From Paraconiothyrium sp. Pb-2020 (lineage: Eukaryota; Ascomycota; Dothideomycetes; Pleosporales; Didymosphaeriaceae), in contig JAJUBI010000002.1 in assembly GCA_022419385.1 (NCBI GenBank), positions 5,084,001 through 5,148,000 on the forward strand: a stretch of DNA of 64,000 nt. The letters are read 5' to 3'. The notes below the pieces were generated by a model. The model made no database searches. It worked only from the letters and a program-made list of their open reading frames with translations, and was not told the DNA's origin. How positions within the stretch are numbered: the stretch's first letter is position 1; the number at the start of each line of letters is the position of its first letter. Shown here in pieces: positions 1 to 10,029 of the stretch. The translations under genes and the position numbers were made by a program.

Positions 1-445
1 ACCATCCGAGAATGTAACTGAAGGTCGCCTGTGGCGACATCGAACGAGAGTACGTCAGGGCAATATTGTTCATGTGAAGATAGAACTCAAGGTGGAAGTT
101 CGACTTCAACCCTATTAAGCCAAAGCCATCATCTGCGACTGACGTCGCCATTCTCTCTTGCTTTTGTGCTATATGGTGGTATGCCATCGGTGAAAAACTT
201 GATATAACTTTACCGTTTGTATCAACTTAATTGTCGTGACGACATATCACGAGCCCTCTGCCTATAAGTTCCAGTACTCATTTGCATGTATATCAAACGA
301 GCGACTAATACATTAAATACAAAGACTGAACACTACCTACGTAGGGGATCTTCACACATCAAGCACCACCCTTACCGAATCCAACGCCCACTACACTACA
401 CCAACACTCCCCGCTCGAGCGAGAGCCAAGATTGCAGTTCATAGC
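1..445. other. Intergenic, left edge
   Basis: AT-rich sequence with no open frame or family signature that I can support. A gene entering from the left edge cannot be excluded, but nothing coding is visible. Confidence 0.5.
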
Positions 446-793
446 CTAGTTCCAAAAGCGGGTAGGGACATTCTTGTTGAGATTAGACTGGAAACGATCC
501 GTCATGGAGGCCGCAGGAAGAGCATTGAGCCCTTGCTGAGCGAAGTACGGCGAAGCCGAGACCCTCATGTAAAAGCGTGCTGACCGAACGTAGCCGGTTG
601 CCGAGCTCGGTGGGAAGAGGAAACGTCGAAGGATCAAGGATGTTGGGCGCCAGCCCAAGCTCTGAATCAGGTCAGTGCTATGTTTATCGAGGGCAAGGGC
701 TATAGACATACTCTTGAAGCCCCCAACGCGGGCCTCGACTTTATTCGCTAAATCATACAACGACCAAAGCTGAATGTATTGTCTGTTCTTCAT
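446..793 (-). CDS. Hypothetical short ORF, 115 aa
   Basis: This is a single open frame from ATG (793) to TAG (446). I recognise no domain. The product is basic, with no clear signal peptide or membrane segment. The start lies in the same place, relative to a diverged duplicated sequence, as degenerate coding-like sequence near 4.27 kb on the same strand. It could therefore be the remaining 5' part of an old duplicated gene. No splice sites leading to further exons were convincing. It may equally be a chance ORF; nothing beyond openness and the duplication supports it. Confidence 0.2.
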   Translation of the reverse strand: MKNRQYIQLWSLYDLANKVEARVGGFKSMSIALALDKHSTDLIQSLGWRPTSLILRRFLFPPSSATGYVRSARFYMRVSASPYFAQQGLNALPAASMTDRFQSNLNKNVPTRFWN

Positions 794-925
794 ACAACAC
801 CGGGCAAGTCAGTTGATTGCTCTTGTCCTATATTCAATGGTAGTTGCGTTTCCAAACCTGGCGAGAGAAGCACATTAGTCTCGAGCAAGCAGGCCTCAAT
901 GACATATGTTGTGATGGTTACTCAG
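775..925. repeat. Diverged duplicate, copy A
   Basis: A stretch of about 140 bp resembles 4268-4440 in the same orientation. Shared blocks include TTGTCTGTTCTT at the left end and GCAAGCAGG near the right end. The copies are heavily diverged, many differences are transitions, and there are indels. I infer an old duplication of an upstream or UTR region; no transposon features are visible. Confidence 0.6.
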
Positions 926-1660
926 ATGCAAGCCAAACTGTACGTGACAGATTCCTTTTCACCTACACGCGTGGATTTCATTCGTGAGTCGCGCTGACCC
1001 CGAGAACAGAAGCCTTGCATACAAAGTTTCTCACGCGTTATTATTAGCATTAGTATATTGCTATTGTTAGTAAATATATATACGCAGTAATTTTTGGCAC
1101 GTAGTAGTTGCCTGGATCTAGGTGCATTTCAGAGAGACTTGGAGGATATAAACTCTAGTTTAACATCAATTTCACCATTATGTTAGGAAATCCTTTGCCT
1201 TATATGTAACGGAGCGTTCATGTGGATTCAATGGTGTAGCATTACTAACGGTAGCAGATGGGCATAAAAGTGGTGAAGGCAATACAGATGTCGTCACAAA
1301 TACAGTAGTGTTGAGTGATTAGTAGTGTTTCTTGGAGTTGCTACATCTTGTCCTTGATAAGCCTGATTTGGGAAGAATAGTAACGTCTAGCTTCTCTAAG
1401 TTCTCTGTTGGCTGTGAGATGTCCAAGCTGTTCATCGGGCGTGGTCCTAGACATCAAGCGGCTCTGGGGACTTAGATCTATGGATTTGCAGTGCTAAATA
1501 GTTTATTAATACCAGCCACCCGACCTATCTTGATGATTCAATGAATAGATAGCTCCAATAAAGTAAGATACGGGTGCCTACCAATTATCGTGATCGTGGA
1601 GATAAAGCAAACATAGCTAATTCAGAGTGTGTGAGAAAAGCGCCTCAACACGAACACTAA
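926..1660. other. Intergenic, AT-rich
   Basis: Very AT-rich around 1030-1110 and 1490-1560, with short poly-A/T and TATA-like runs. No gene, RNA or repeat with recognisable ends was found. It presumably includes the 3' UTR of the zinc-finger gene that ends at 1661. Confidence 0.5.
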
Positions 1661-3174
1661 TCATTCACTTGGTACCTCACGCTCCCCAGTCCTATTCACG
1701 CCATGCATCTCCGGACTAAACTTGCAGGATGGTTTACAATTCCTGCAGGAGTGGCCGTAAAAGCACTTCGCGGATTTGCACCGAAGGCCGTTTTCACATG
1801 GCTGATGTCGCATGAACCACTGCAGCACAGTAACTTCAGCTTTTCCGAAGCCACCGTGCCAGTATTGGCAGCTGAAGACCGTCATGGTGCAGCCGCCACC
1901 AAGATAGTGAAAATTGCAAGGCCCACGCTTGCCTGTCGCCTCCAGCTTTCTCTTCTTGCTGTAGAAGTTCTCAAAGGCGAACTGGGTCGGCTTCTCAATG
2001 GGCCTGTCTAGCCTTTCGCCCCCCGCATTTACCAGTATACGATTGCGATTGATTGAAAACGTTGGCGAAGGTGGCGCAGGTTCAACAGGAAAACCATCGG
2101 AAGCACCTGCGCGGACCGCATAAGACAAACCAGGTGTAGTCAACGCTGTCCCGATTTTTGCACCATCCTTGATAGCCGAGGTTGGGAAAGCTTGCGTTCG
2201 GAATAAGGATGGAAGACGCATAGTCCTGAACGGAAGATTGCCGTACTGCCGGCCGGTCTGAAAGGACTTAAGCAGCGTGATGCGATCACGTAACGAGCTG
2301 TCAGATCCGATGACGTCGAGTTGGCAAACATAGCCATTATCGTGGCAACTACCAAGCACAATGTGCTTGCAGCAAGGATTTTCTTGGAAGTGCTGCAGCA
2401 CTCCTGTCCCATGTTTAGCACCACTGCCCATTACTGCGCAAGGAGAGCCTTGTTACCTTTGATCTGATGGTCGGCTCGATCATCACCGTCACCAACATCG
2501 ATAAACTCACTTAATCCACCGGTCTGACAAAACCCGCGACAAAAGTCGCGTAAACAACTCGAACCCTCGTGCATCCCATGTTGGGACATCGCCATCGCGA
2601 GGTTATCGACATTAGCATAGAGCTTGAGAACAAAAGGCAGCTCGGCTATGCTCGGCGACTCTTTGCGAAACTCCCGCTGCAACGCTGACTTCAACGCAAG
2701 AGCAGCTTCACGGCCGCCATCGGTGCCTCGGAGGAGGTACTTATCATCGAACTAGGGGGAGCGAGTCAGACATGTTCATTGGCTGAAGGTGGAAGCATAC
2801 AACGTAACCATCATTATCTGCATCAATCAATACCAGAACAAAAGCACTCCGGTCCTGAAACTAATGTAAGCACCATTTGGTCATCAATGCGGCGCGCCAC
2901 ATACTATGGAACGTTGGAGCCCTTCAAGCTTAAGATGGAGCTCTTTATTCTTCTGCGACCACACACGACTGGCGATTTTCTGGTTTTCGGCGTCGGTAAC
3001 TGCATTCTTGAGGCTGTGCACAGCCTCAGAGTACGCAGTGAGCAATTTCTTCGCACTGATCAAAGACTGGTCGCTAACGAGAGGATTGGGAGACAGTACC
3101 TGCAACCACTGAACCCGGTCCTTGTCCTCCTTCTGGATCGTCTCTAAGTGCTGTCGAACCTCTTCCGCCTCCAT
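1661..3174 (-). CDS. CCCH zinc-finger protein with DUF7923-type N-terminal domain, 453 aa
   Basis: Four exons join in frame: 3174-2905, 2854-2801, 2751-2457 and 2403-1661. The introns are 50, 49 and 53 nt with GTATGT, GTATGC and GTAACA donors. The first ATG is at 3174. Residues 1-90 are predicted helical or coiled. The next part carries a VLIDADNDGY start and YANVDNLAMAM, DFCRGF and FIDVGDGDDRAD blocks, typical of the fungal domain that precedes CCCH fingers (DUF7923). The C-terminus has a Cys/His array, C-x8-C-x6-C-x3-H then C-x5-C-x4-C-x3-H, followed by further Cys/His residues. Such proteins are presumed nucleic-acid binding, but no function is established. The spliced model restores the family order exactly, so the gene looks intact although its neighbourhood is degenerate. 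Confidence 0.85.
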
Positions 3175-3290
3175 TTCTGCCAAACACTAAACGTAGAATG
3201 CCGGATGAGCTAGATAAGGAGTAACAGATGAGCACTGCGAACTCAGCTTATGGATAAGACAACCCTCACACCCGATGTTCGCGCGCCTAC

Positions 3291-3941
3291 TCATCCAGCG
3301 ACTTCCACGCGCTTCGAATAACCCATGGCCGGAACGTGCAGATGAGCAACGTGTACAGTCTTCCATTCGGTACCAGAGCTCCGGACGCACGCAGGAGTCA
3401 GCTGTGTGGATTGCACATCGATAAGAGCAGGGACAGAGCTGCAGCAGTCCAAGCTGGGTAATAAATAAGGTTTATTCGGACGAAATGTGACATACATTGG
3501 CGCTAAGGGTGGGTCAGTGATTCGTCCATCATGCAGAAGCAGCGGGGAAACCACAACGATGAACAACGCATCAGTGGCTTGACAGGCAGCATTCGGTGGC
3601 ACAGCGTTCCTTTGCGCAACTGAAAGTCCCTCGGCCGATATACTAATTAGTACTGTGAACAAACGAATCCTATGGCCTCGTATCTCTAGGTTATTTGCTT
3701 GTTTATTAGAATCACCTTTTCTGATGTCGCCAGTATACGTATAGCTTTCCTGGAGTCGAATTGCACGTTGCTGATCGAGCATGGCGCGATGGAACAGCCA
3801 CTTGAATCGATAGTAGTGTTTGCCTCTACCATCGTCATCGGATGTGTCCGTGCCAATGTCCGTTTGGTCAAAGCCGTTATCAGGATGGGTGGAACATGTC
3901 CGCCAAACGAACCGCCATTGATGAGAAGTATGATGAAGTGC
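3291..3941 (-). pseudogene. Unassigned coding-like open frame, possible gene remnant
   Basis: A 217-codon frame is open on the minus strand between a TGA at 3942-3944 and the stop at 3291. Its upstream third has protein-like composition (HYYRFKWLFHRAMLDQQRA) without an ATG. Just upstream, roughly 3950-4080, another frame also looks protein-like (YEPLIETLEDEHFIILL) but contains a TAG and a TGA. This could be an exon of an unrecognised gene, or a frameshifted remnant with stop mutations. I do not recognise the family. Confidence 0.3.
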
Positions 3942-4613
3942 TCATCCTCAAGAGTCTCGATGAGCGGCTCGTAGCCTCAGTACCAGCCCAGGATGTCATG
4001 TACATCAGCCTGCCGGAGCGTGTAATAGGACTACACCTCATTGGGGCCGGGTAGTACGACCTGGTGAGCTGGACAGTTGAGTGCACGCTGTAGAAGGACA
4101 AGGGGAATGGTTAGGATTTCGTTGGTGGACAAGAAGGACGGATTCGTGATGATCTTGCTGTATAAATTTATGTTCGGGAACGGTATCGCAATGCTATTTT
4201 CAGGCGTGGAGGATGACGTATGTGCGGTACTCGGCGCGGCTTGGGTTGACTCGGCGTAGTATTCAACGGAAGAGAATGAATGTCTTGTCTGTTCTTTGTG
4301 GAACGTTGCGAGGCTCAATTGAGTTATTTGTTTTGCTTTTGTCTTATGTCTTATGTTCGATGGCAACTACGTTTGCAAATGTCCTGTGCGGAGAGAACAC
4401 ATCAGCTCGGGGCAAGCAGGTCTGTGTGACTTATGTTAGCACTTTGCATTCAATAACGTTTGTGCATGTATGCTCTCGCCTTATCAGTTGCTATGGTCTT
4501 GGGATATTGTGATTTAAAAGCTGCTTTTGGTGGTGAATCATATTGGTAGTGAACTATTGATAGAATTTTGAATGTATTCACATATAATCATCTCATCAAC
4601 TCGTAAAACCGTC
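3942..4613. other. Degenerate intergenic region
   Basis: Contains the stop-interrupted coding-like stretch described for the adjacent feature and copy B of the diverged duplicate (4268-4440). No intact gene was found. It includes the 3' flank of gaaA. Confidence 0.5.
4268..4440. repeat. Diverged duplicate, copy B
   Basis: Direct-orientation counterpart of 775-925, about 3.5 kb apart. Matching blocks occur in the same order with several indels. A minus-strand coding-like stretch lies on its left side, as in copy A, which suggests that the duplicated sequence was the 5' flank of two related genes. Confidence 0.6.
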
Positions 4614-6158
4614 CTACTTCAACGACCAAGTACCGTTCTGCTCTACGATTTCGATCGGCCTGTTCTCGTCCAGCGATCTTCGGCCGGCCTCCAGAATGGC
4701 GGTTGTAGCAATGGTGTTCTTCAAAGTTGGAATCGGGCGGCCATCTAACTGCTCGAGCGTGACCTTGCCCGCGTTTAGCTGATTGACTGCATCCACGAAC
4801 TTCTCGAATGAGATGTAGCCGTATCCGGTCTGACCGGCGAAGTTGCCTTCCTCGTCAGGGGCATACTTCATGTAAAATCTGTTCGCTATTAACACCGAAT
4901 CCAAGGTCAGGGCCTGATCGGACTTACGGATTGTACCACAGAAGGCCAGTGTCGTCGTCAGTGACGTCGTAGCCGCGCTTCGCCTGGTTGACACGGACCT
5001 CTCCTCTGCTAGCCATGTAGTGGAAGTACTGATTCGAGTGGACACCAGCCTTTTGTGGCGCCGCCCAGCCGGCAGTGTATACACCGGTTGCACGCCTGCT
5101 GGGGTCATCCTTCTTCACCCAATCGACTAGAAGTGTAATAGTATCTTCGGTGGCAGGGTCACAGCCAAGGTCAGTCGCAATACCCTTTGCGGCACTGCCC
5201 ATGACCCTGACGGGCTTGAAGTCTGGAACCATGGACTCGTTGATGTCGATGTGGTGGGAGTTGAGATAGTATGAGATGTCGCTGTCCTTGCCGGCCCAGG
5301 CCTTGAAAGTCTCCAGTTGGCTCTTCGGCTGAGACATGTACGAGTAAAAGTAGTTGAAGTCGCCCAGCTTCTGGGCGCGGAATCGCGCATCGGCGTATGC
5401 GGGGTCGAAGCGCTTGTGGTGTTCCACGTAGACGAAAACATTGTTCTTTTTCGCGGCCTCGAGCAGTTTCTGGTGGTGTTCGAGCAGCTTCACAGCGGGC
5501 TTGGTGACCAGGACGTGGTGTCCTCGCTCAATGGCATACAGAGCTATTGGGTAGTGGGTCGTATCAGGTGTGAAGATGGTGACTGGCAGGTGTGAGGAAG
5601 GCACGATCGGCTGGTTGCGGGTACTCACTGGCACTTCCTTTCGGCAACGCGTCGATGGCTTCCTTGTACGCGTCGGGGTCGCGCTTTCCTTCCTTGGGGA
5701 ACTCGGAGAACGACACGTCCAGCCCATTGTACGCCTGCGAGATGTTCTTCTCAAGATGCTGACCTGGTAACGATCAGCGCTGCGCTCATGCAGCTTCCAT
5801 GCGACGTACGAATGGCCGGGAACTTGTCGCCTGACACGCCCACCATGCTCAAGTTGCCCACCTTCCCGCGCCGGCGCAGGTCGAACAGCGTCAATCCTAC
5901 AACGCCCACCTTCTTGTCCGAAGTCGACGCACCTCCGCCGACGAAGCCGGTGGTGTACTCCCCCGTTCCCACCTGGTCCTCTCGTCAGCATGGCGATTCA
6001 TTGACGAGTCCGAAGCAAGCGGCGGTGTGATAGCTGCAATAGCTGACACCAAAAGCAAAACCGACGCCCTGCAGCTGTCCATCCTGCGACGAAAGCCGTC
6101 GAGGTTCTAGCCGTCTTGGGGAGAGGTAACTGACCATGAGCACTTCGAGAGGCGCCAT
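4614..6158 (-). CDS. gaaA: D-galacturonate reductase (Gfo/Idh/MocA family), 413 aa
   Basis: Reduces D-galacturonate to L-galactonate in the cytosol, the first step of fungal pectin-sugar catabolism. Five exons join in frame: 6158-6135, 5972-5810, 5763-5629, 5582-4928 and 4878-4614. The introns are 162, 46, 46 and 49 nt. Exon 1 encodes only eight residues (MAPLEVLM). Exon 2 opens with the nucleotide-binding VGTGEYTTG. An HVLVTKP segment corresponds to the family's EKP catalytic-lysine motif. The C-terminal domain holds YMKYAPDEEGNFAG. Length and motifs fit GaaA rather than generic MocA oxidoreductases. It diverges from gaaC across 869 bp, an arrangement known in Aspergillus, which strongly supports the assignment. 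Start choice rests on exon 1 restoring the family N-terminus. Confidence 0.88.
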
Positions 6159-6232
6159 GCTTCCGTTGTTGTTGGTATCGCGTTCGGACTTGTTGGGAGG
6201 AAGCGCAATGCAAAGAGCAAGGGATCAAGCTG

Positions 6233-6240
6233 TTGGGGGA
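6233..6240 (-). promoter_or_regulatory. Candidate GARE, TCCCCCAA
   Basis: Minus-strand TCCCCCAA matches the first eight bases of the published TCCNCCAAT element and lacks the final T. It lies 75 bp upstream of the gaaA ATG and is oriented towards gaaA. Confidence 0.45.
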
Positions 6241-6371
6241 GCAGTCACTTTGAGACGTCGCTGCTGCCCACGCCCGTCGGCGTCTGCATCGGCGTCTGCA
6301 CAGAGCTACAGTACGCCATGGCCCCTCCTATCGCAGACGGAGAATCTTACTTCCGCGAAGGAGGGGCAGCG

Positions 6372-6378
6372 TTGGAGG
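6372..6378 (-). promoter_or_regulatory. Candidate GARE core, CCTCCAA
   Basis: Matches the seven-base CCNCCAA core on the minus strand, about 210 bp upstream of the gaaA start. The flanking bases do not extend to the full Aspergillus consensus. Confidence 0.3.
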
Positions 6379-7013
6379 GGCACAAGTCCATGTTTTGCCG
6401 GCATCCCGTCGTCCAGCTCCACGGCCGACTCGAGCAATCTGTCTTCCCCAGGCCAAGACACGACACATGCACCCCACGGCTCGTTCTGCGGCCCGATTCG
6501 TGCGAAATCATTCCGCCGTCCGGTACGCGTCAGGGATGCTGCTGCGGTGAGCCATGTTCAACATCCGCTCTGCCACAGTCGGTATTTCGTCCCATGAGAC
6601 CTCGATAATTTTAGTCACCTCGTAGAAAAGGCCGCAACACGTCCCGCTTCTCGCGCAATGGGCCCCGAGCACGCCTGCGACAATCGGTCGGCCCACCCTC
6701 ATGCACGCGACGCTTCTCTAAGGCGGCTCTAGCTTCCTTTGACTCAAGCTACGCCCTCGCGGCGAATGAAAGGCTCTAGCGCAAACAAGTTCCCGACAAA
6801 GGTGACGATGGATGAGCGAACGAAGGGTGGGATGGCTTTGGGCTGCGGCCGAGTCCAGATGCCTACTTTACACCGATGCCCCGTTCTCGCTGTTATATTA
6901 ATCGCTGACCCGAGCTGCGCAACGCCTGAGCTGCTATTGATCAGTCGTTCCCTCTCATCCGGATTCCCAATTTCTGGCATTGCTTTGCAGCTTCTTTCAG
7001 TCTTCTGTTCACA

Positions 7014-7020
7014 CCTCCAA
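7014..7020 (+). promoter_or_regulatory. Candidate GARE core, CCTCCAA
   Basis: CCTCCAA followed by T, ending seven bases before the gaaC ATG. A site inside the 5' leader would be an unusual place for an activator, so this may be coincidental. Confidence 0.25.
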
Positions 7021-7027
7021 TTTCAAA

Positions 7028-8017
7028 ATGACTTCAAACGGCCACGCCAATGGCGCGAATGGCCAATCCAAAGAGCGCACGCCGCTCCGACCCGGCATCT
7101 ACTCGCCGACCATGACTTTCTTCGACCCCGAGACGGAAGAAGTCGACATTCCCACCGTCAAGAAGCATGCAGTGCGGCTGGCGGAGGCCGGTCTGGTTGG
7201 ACTCGTGACCATGGGTTCCAATGGAGAAGCCGTACACTTGAACCGCGCAGAGAAGGCAGCGATCACGCGAGCAACCCGCGAGGCTCTGGACGAGGCCGGA
7301 TATCAAAATGTGCCTGTGATTGCAGGTGCTTCTGAGCACGGCATCAAGCTCACAATTGAGTCAATCAAAGAAGCTGCTGAAGCCGGTGCCGAATACGTCC
7401 TTATAGTTCCCCCGAGTTACTACCGCTATGCTATCGATGAGGAAGCCATCACGGAATACTATACCAAGGTTGCCGATGGCTCACCGCTTCCTGTCATTCT
7501 CTACAACTACCCGGGCGCCGTATCAGGAATCGACATGGACAGCGACCTTATCATCAAGCTGGCAGAGCACCCCAACATCGTTGGAACCAAGTTCACATGC
7601 GGTAATACCGGCAAGCTCACACGCGTGGCTCTAGCCACCAACTCTGTGACAGAGAAGAGCAACGGCAGCGGTTACATGGCATTCGGTGGAATGGCAGACT
7701 TCACAGCCCAGACCGCAGCCAGCGGCGGCTCCGGAATCATCGCTGGTGGCGCCAACGTCATCCCCAAGACATGTGTCAAGGTATGGAACCTGTGGGCAGA
7801 AGGCAAATACACCGAAGCCTTTGAGCTACAGAAGGTCCTCAGCAAGGGTGACTGGGTCCTTACCAAGGCTGCCATTCCCGGAACCAAGTCGGCAATCCAG
7901 TCATACTACGGATACGGCGGGTACCCTCGCAAGCCGCTGAAGAGGCTTCCAGAGGAAAAGGTCAAGGCCGTCGCAGAAGGCATCGCCGAGGTGATGAAGG
8001 TGGAGAAGAGCTTATGA
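7028..8017 (+). CDS. gaaC: 2-keto-3-deoxy-L-galactonate aldolase (DHDPS/NAL family), 329 aa
   Basis: Cleaves 2-keto-3-deoxy-L-galactonate to pyruvate and L-glyceraldehyde, the third step of D-galacturonate catabolism. It is a class I aldolase of the dihydrodipicolinate synthase superfamily. A single exon runs from ATG 7028; the sequence upstream in the same frame has no in-frame ATG before this one. The TIM-barrel landmarks are present: GSNGE (about residues 63-67), YNYPG with the catalytic tyrosine (about 161) and the Schiff-base lysine in VGTKFTCGN (about 188). No signal peptide or peroxisomal C-terminus is seen (ends KSL). The divergent partner is gaaA, the expected pathway neighbour. Other DHDPS-like fungal aldolases exist, but the pairing makes GaaC the best call. 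Confidence 0.9.
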   Translation: MTSNGHANGANGQSKERTPLRPGIYSPTMTFFDPETEEVDIPTVKKHAVRLAEAGLVGLVTMGSNGEAVHLNRAEKAAITRATREALDEAGYQNVPVIAGASEHGIKLTIESIKEAAEAGAEYVLIVPPSYYRYAIDEEAITEYYTKVADGSPLPVILYNYPGAVSGIDMDSDLIIKLAEHPNIVGTKFTCGNTGKLTRVALATNSVTEKSNGSGYMAFGGMADFTAQTAASGGSGIIAGGANVIPKTCVKVWNLWAEGKYTEAFELQKVLSKGDWVLTKAAIPGTKSAIQSYYGYGGYPRKPLKRLPEEKVKAVAEGIAEVMKVEKSL

Positions 8018-8534
8018 GCGCTCTAAAACTCTTTCCTTTCATCTGATGCATTTACGATCCTTCCAACGGTGTCCCTTTTCCGCTTCACAATGTTCACGTT
8101 CAATATCCATTCGCACGTTTTCGACTTCGCGCATTGCATCCATCGAGGATCTTTCCCGTAGCTAAAAAAAGCAGCCAGGGTCATGTCATAGAGATTTTGC
8201 TTCTACGTCACTGTCGCGTCGTGTGGTACCCCGTGATTGTGTGCATGCAGATGCGGAGGTGACAGCTGCAAGGTAGTTTACACAGACAGTCGTGCATAAA
8301 CGGGCATCGGAACTTGTTTGCAGCTACCCAATAATCTGCCATGACGTCTTCCCGCTTTCGTCGCCGTGTACTATGGTAGCAGGACGCCCAGCTAGACCTG
8401 TATACCCGCCGGTCACGTGCACGCTCTCTCCCAGCCCTGCTTGCGCTCCATCGACCCAGAGCTACACCTGCATTCTTTCACGCCCACATCTCAAACCTCA
8501 ACACCCCATCTATCTCACCTCGCAGATCCAAGCT
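8018..8534. other. Convergent intergenic gap
   Basis: Lies between the gaaC and cupin 3' ends, which face each other. A pyrimidine-rich plus-strand tract from about 8440 leads into the cupin 3' end. No further gene is supported. Confidence 0.5.
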
Positions 8535-8921
8535 CTAGCTTAACCCACCCCTCACATCTTTCACCTCCACCGTCCTCTCCCCTCCCTCCTCCCCCGTATT
8601 AACAGTCCCCTCCCTCTCCACCACCAGTACCTCCGCCCCTTTCCCTTCGGGGAGCCCCACGGGCCTATGCCGAACGCCCCGCGGCACGACAAAAACATCG
8701 CCTGCGTTCAACACCACTGTCTCTCGCTCTTCGAGCTCCATGCGCAGCGTGCCCGAGAGCACGTAGAACAGCTCGTCGGAGGCGGCGTGCGCGTGCCATA
8801 TGAAAGGGCCGTCGAGGATGGCGAGTTTTAGGTGGTGGTCGTTGAGGGCGGCGATGAGGTGGGGGGTGTAGGGGGTTGTTATTTTGGAGAGGGTTTGTGG
8901 GATGGAGGTTGGGGGGTGCAT
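8535..8921 (-). CDS. Small single-domain cupin protein, 128 aa
   Basis: A one-exon cupin_2 protein. The metal-binding motif 1 is seen as WHAHAASDELFYVLSG, with two histidines and a glutamate. Motif 2 is GDVFVVPRGVRHRPVG with the last histidine. The whole protein is one beta-barrel domain plus a short charged tail. The exact substrate is unknown. It is not obviously KdgF-like, although KdgF is the cupin known in uronate metabolism; the sequence instead resembles the widespread small cupins with WHxHxxxDE. It sits between gaaC and the XlnR-type regulator, so a link to sugar-acid metabolism is possible but unproven. Confidence 0.75.
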   Translation of the reverse strand: MHPPTSIPQTLSKITTPYTPHLIAALNDHHLKLAILDGPFIWHAHAASDELFYVLSGTLRMELEERETVVLNAGDVFVVPRGVRHRPVGLPEGKGAEVLVVEREGTVNTGEEGGERTVEVKDVRGGLS

Positions 8922-10029
8922 TTTAGGAGGAGAATGGAAAGTTTAAATAGGTAGATGTAGAGTATCGTGTTGGTGTTGCAGCTGAGGGATGGTGATGTTG
9001 AGGGGATTCGGATCGAGGCTAGTATGTTGAGTGGAGGAGCGTAGGGCGCAGATGTCGCTGGTGAGGCGTAGTGCTGATGCGGCGTCATGTGGTGGGGGTA
9101 TACCTTGGCTTGACCTCTAGGAGATGCAGAAGGGGGTATTTGAAGAGCGAACGAGAACGTTGTGCTGCTGTCGTGTATGAGCGGTTCGAAACGTGATTGG
9201 CCTGCCATTATACTAAGACTACGAGCCATGGACCATCTTCTCCACAGCCCCCCAACAACCTACTCCCTCCTAGAAATATAAGTTACCCATACTATACTCA
9301 CGCAGCCTCCTTCCCCACCTCCCGATCGCGCTTCGCTTTTCTGTTCCTTTCACGAAGCGTGGTGTGCACCGCACCTAGACCCCCGCCTCACCTCCCATCC
9401 GGCGGCGGACGCTAGGGCGCGGCGCTGGAAGCGGAGCCGGGAACGAACCTCGAAGCAAAGAACTGCTTCAGGAGGAAAACAAAAACCATGGACCTCGGGC
9501 TAATGATGACAAGACCTCTCGCGCAGTGCATAGTCGGAGCTGAGCGTTCGGAGAAGGCTCTGAGCGGAAGCTCGGAGAGAAGTCGTCGAACGGGAGGCGA
9601 TGGCCGTGCGGATGGAATTGCTGTTCTGAAGCCCGGACGCTGGCGTGGGGTACACACATGGATGGGACAGCGTGGGGTGAACGCGGTGGCGTTGCGGCGG
9701 TGATGCAGTTACGCGGAGAAGCTTCTTCTATGAGAAGGCGCAAGAGAATCGAAGGAAAAGCAGGGGGAAAGACGCGTGGACGTGGCAAACACTGCACTAC
9801 ATGATCAGCACGCAATGAGTTTCACGCGGAACCGCCCGAGTATCGGCAAAGAGCGATAAGCAAGAATTCATCCCTGCCGGTAAAGCTGGTGACTATGGTA
9901 TGCAAGTTGCGACTTTTGTCCCTGGTATCAAGTGAAAGCAATAACCTCCTATGCTGATGTGATCCCTAGAACCGTGATACATAATGATACAGTTTGGCGC
10001 CGAGGACGCCGGTTTCTCATCCGCTTTCT
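8922..10029. other. Intergenic, cupin promoter and regulator 3' flank
   Basis: The overlapping ORFs here lack family signatures and look like chance frames in GC-rich DNA. It should contain the cupin promoter and the 3' UTR of the Zn2Cys6 regulator. Confidence 0.5.

Larger units (their letters stand above)
6159..7027. promoter_or_regulatory. Bidirectional gaaA-gaaC promoter region
   Basis: The only sequence between the two divergent start codons. It contains three CCNCCAA cores, listed separately. This core belongs to the galacturonate-responsive element described in Aspergillus (TCCNCCAAT) and Botrytis. About 0.4 matches would be expected by chance in this length on both strands, so three is a mild enrichment only. 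Co-regulation by galacturonate is inferred from gene identity and arrangement. Confidence 0.7.

Noticed and set aside
8879..9229. 116-codon minus-strand frame overlapping the cupin start
   Set aside because: No motif, overlaps the cupin 5' end in a different frame and is rich in Ser/Pro/His as expected from its base composition.
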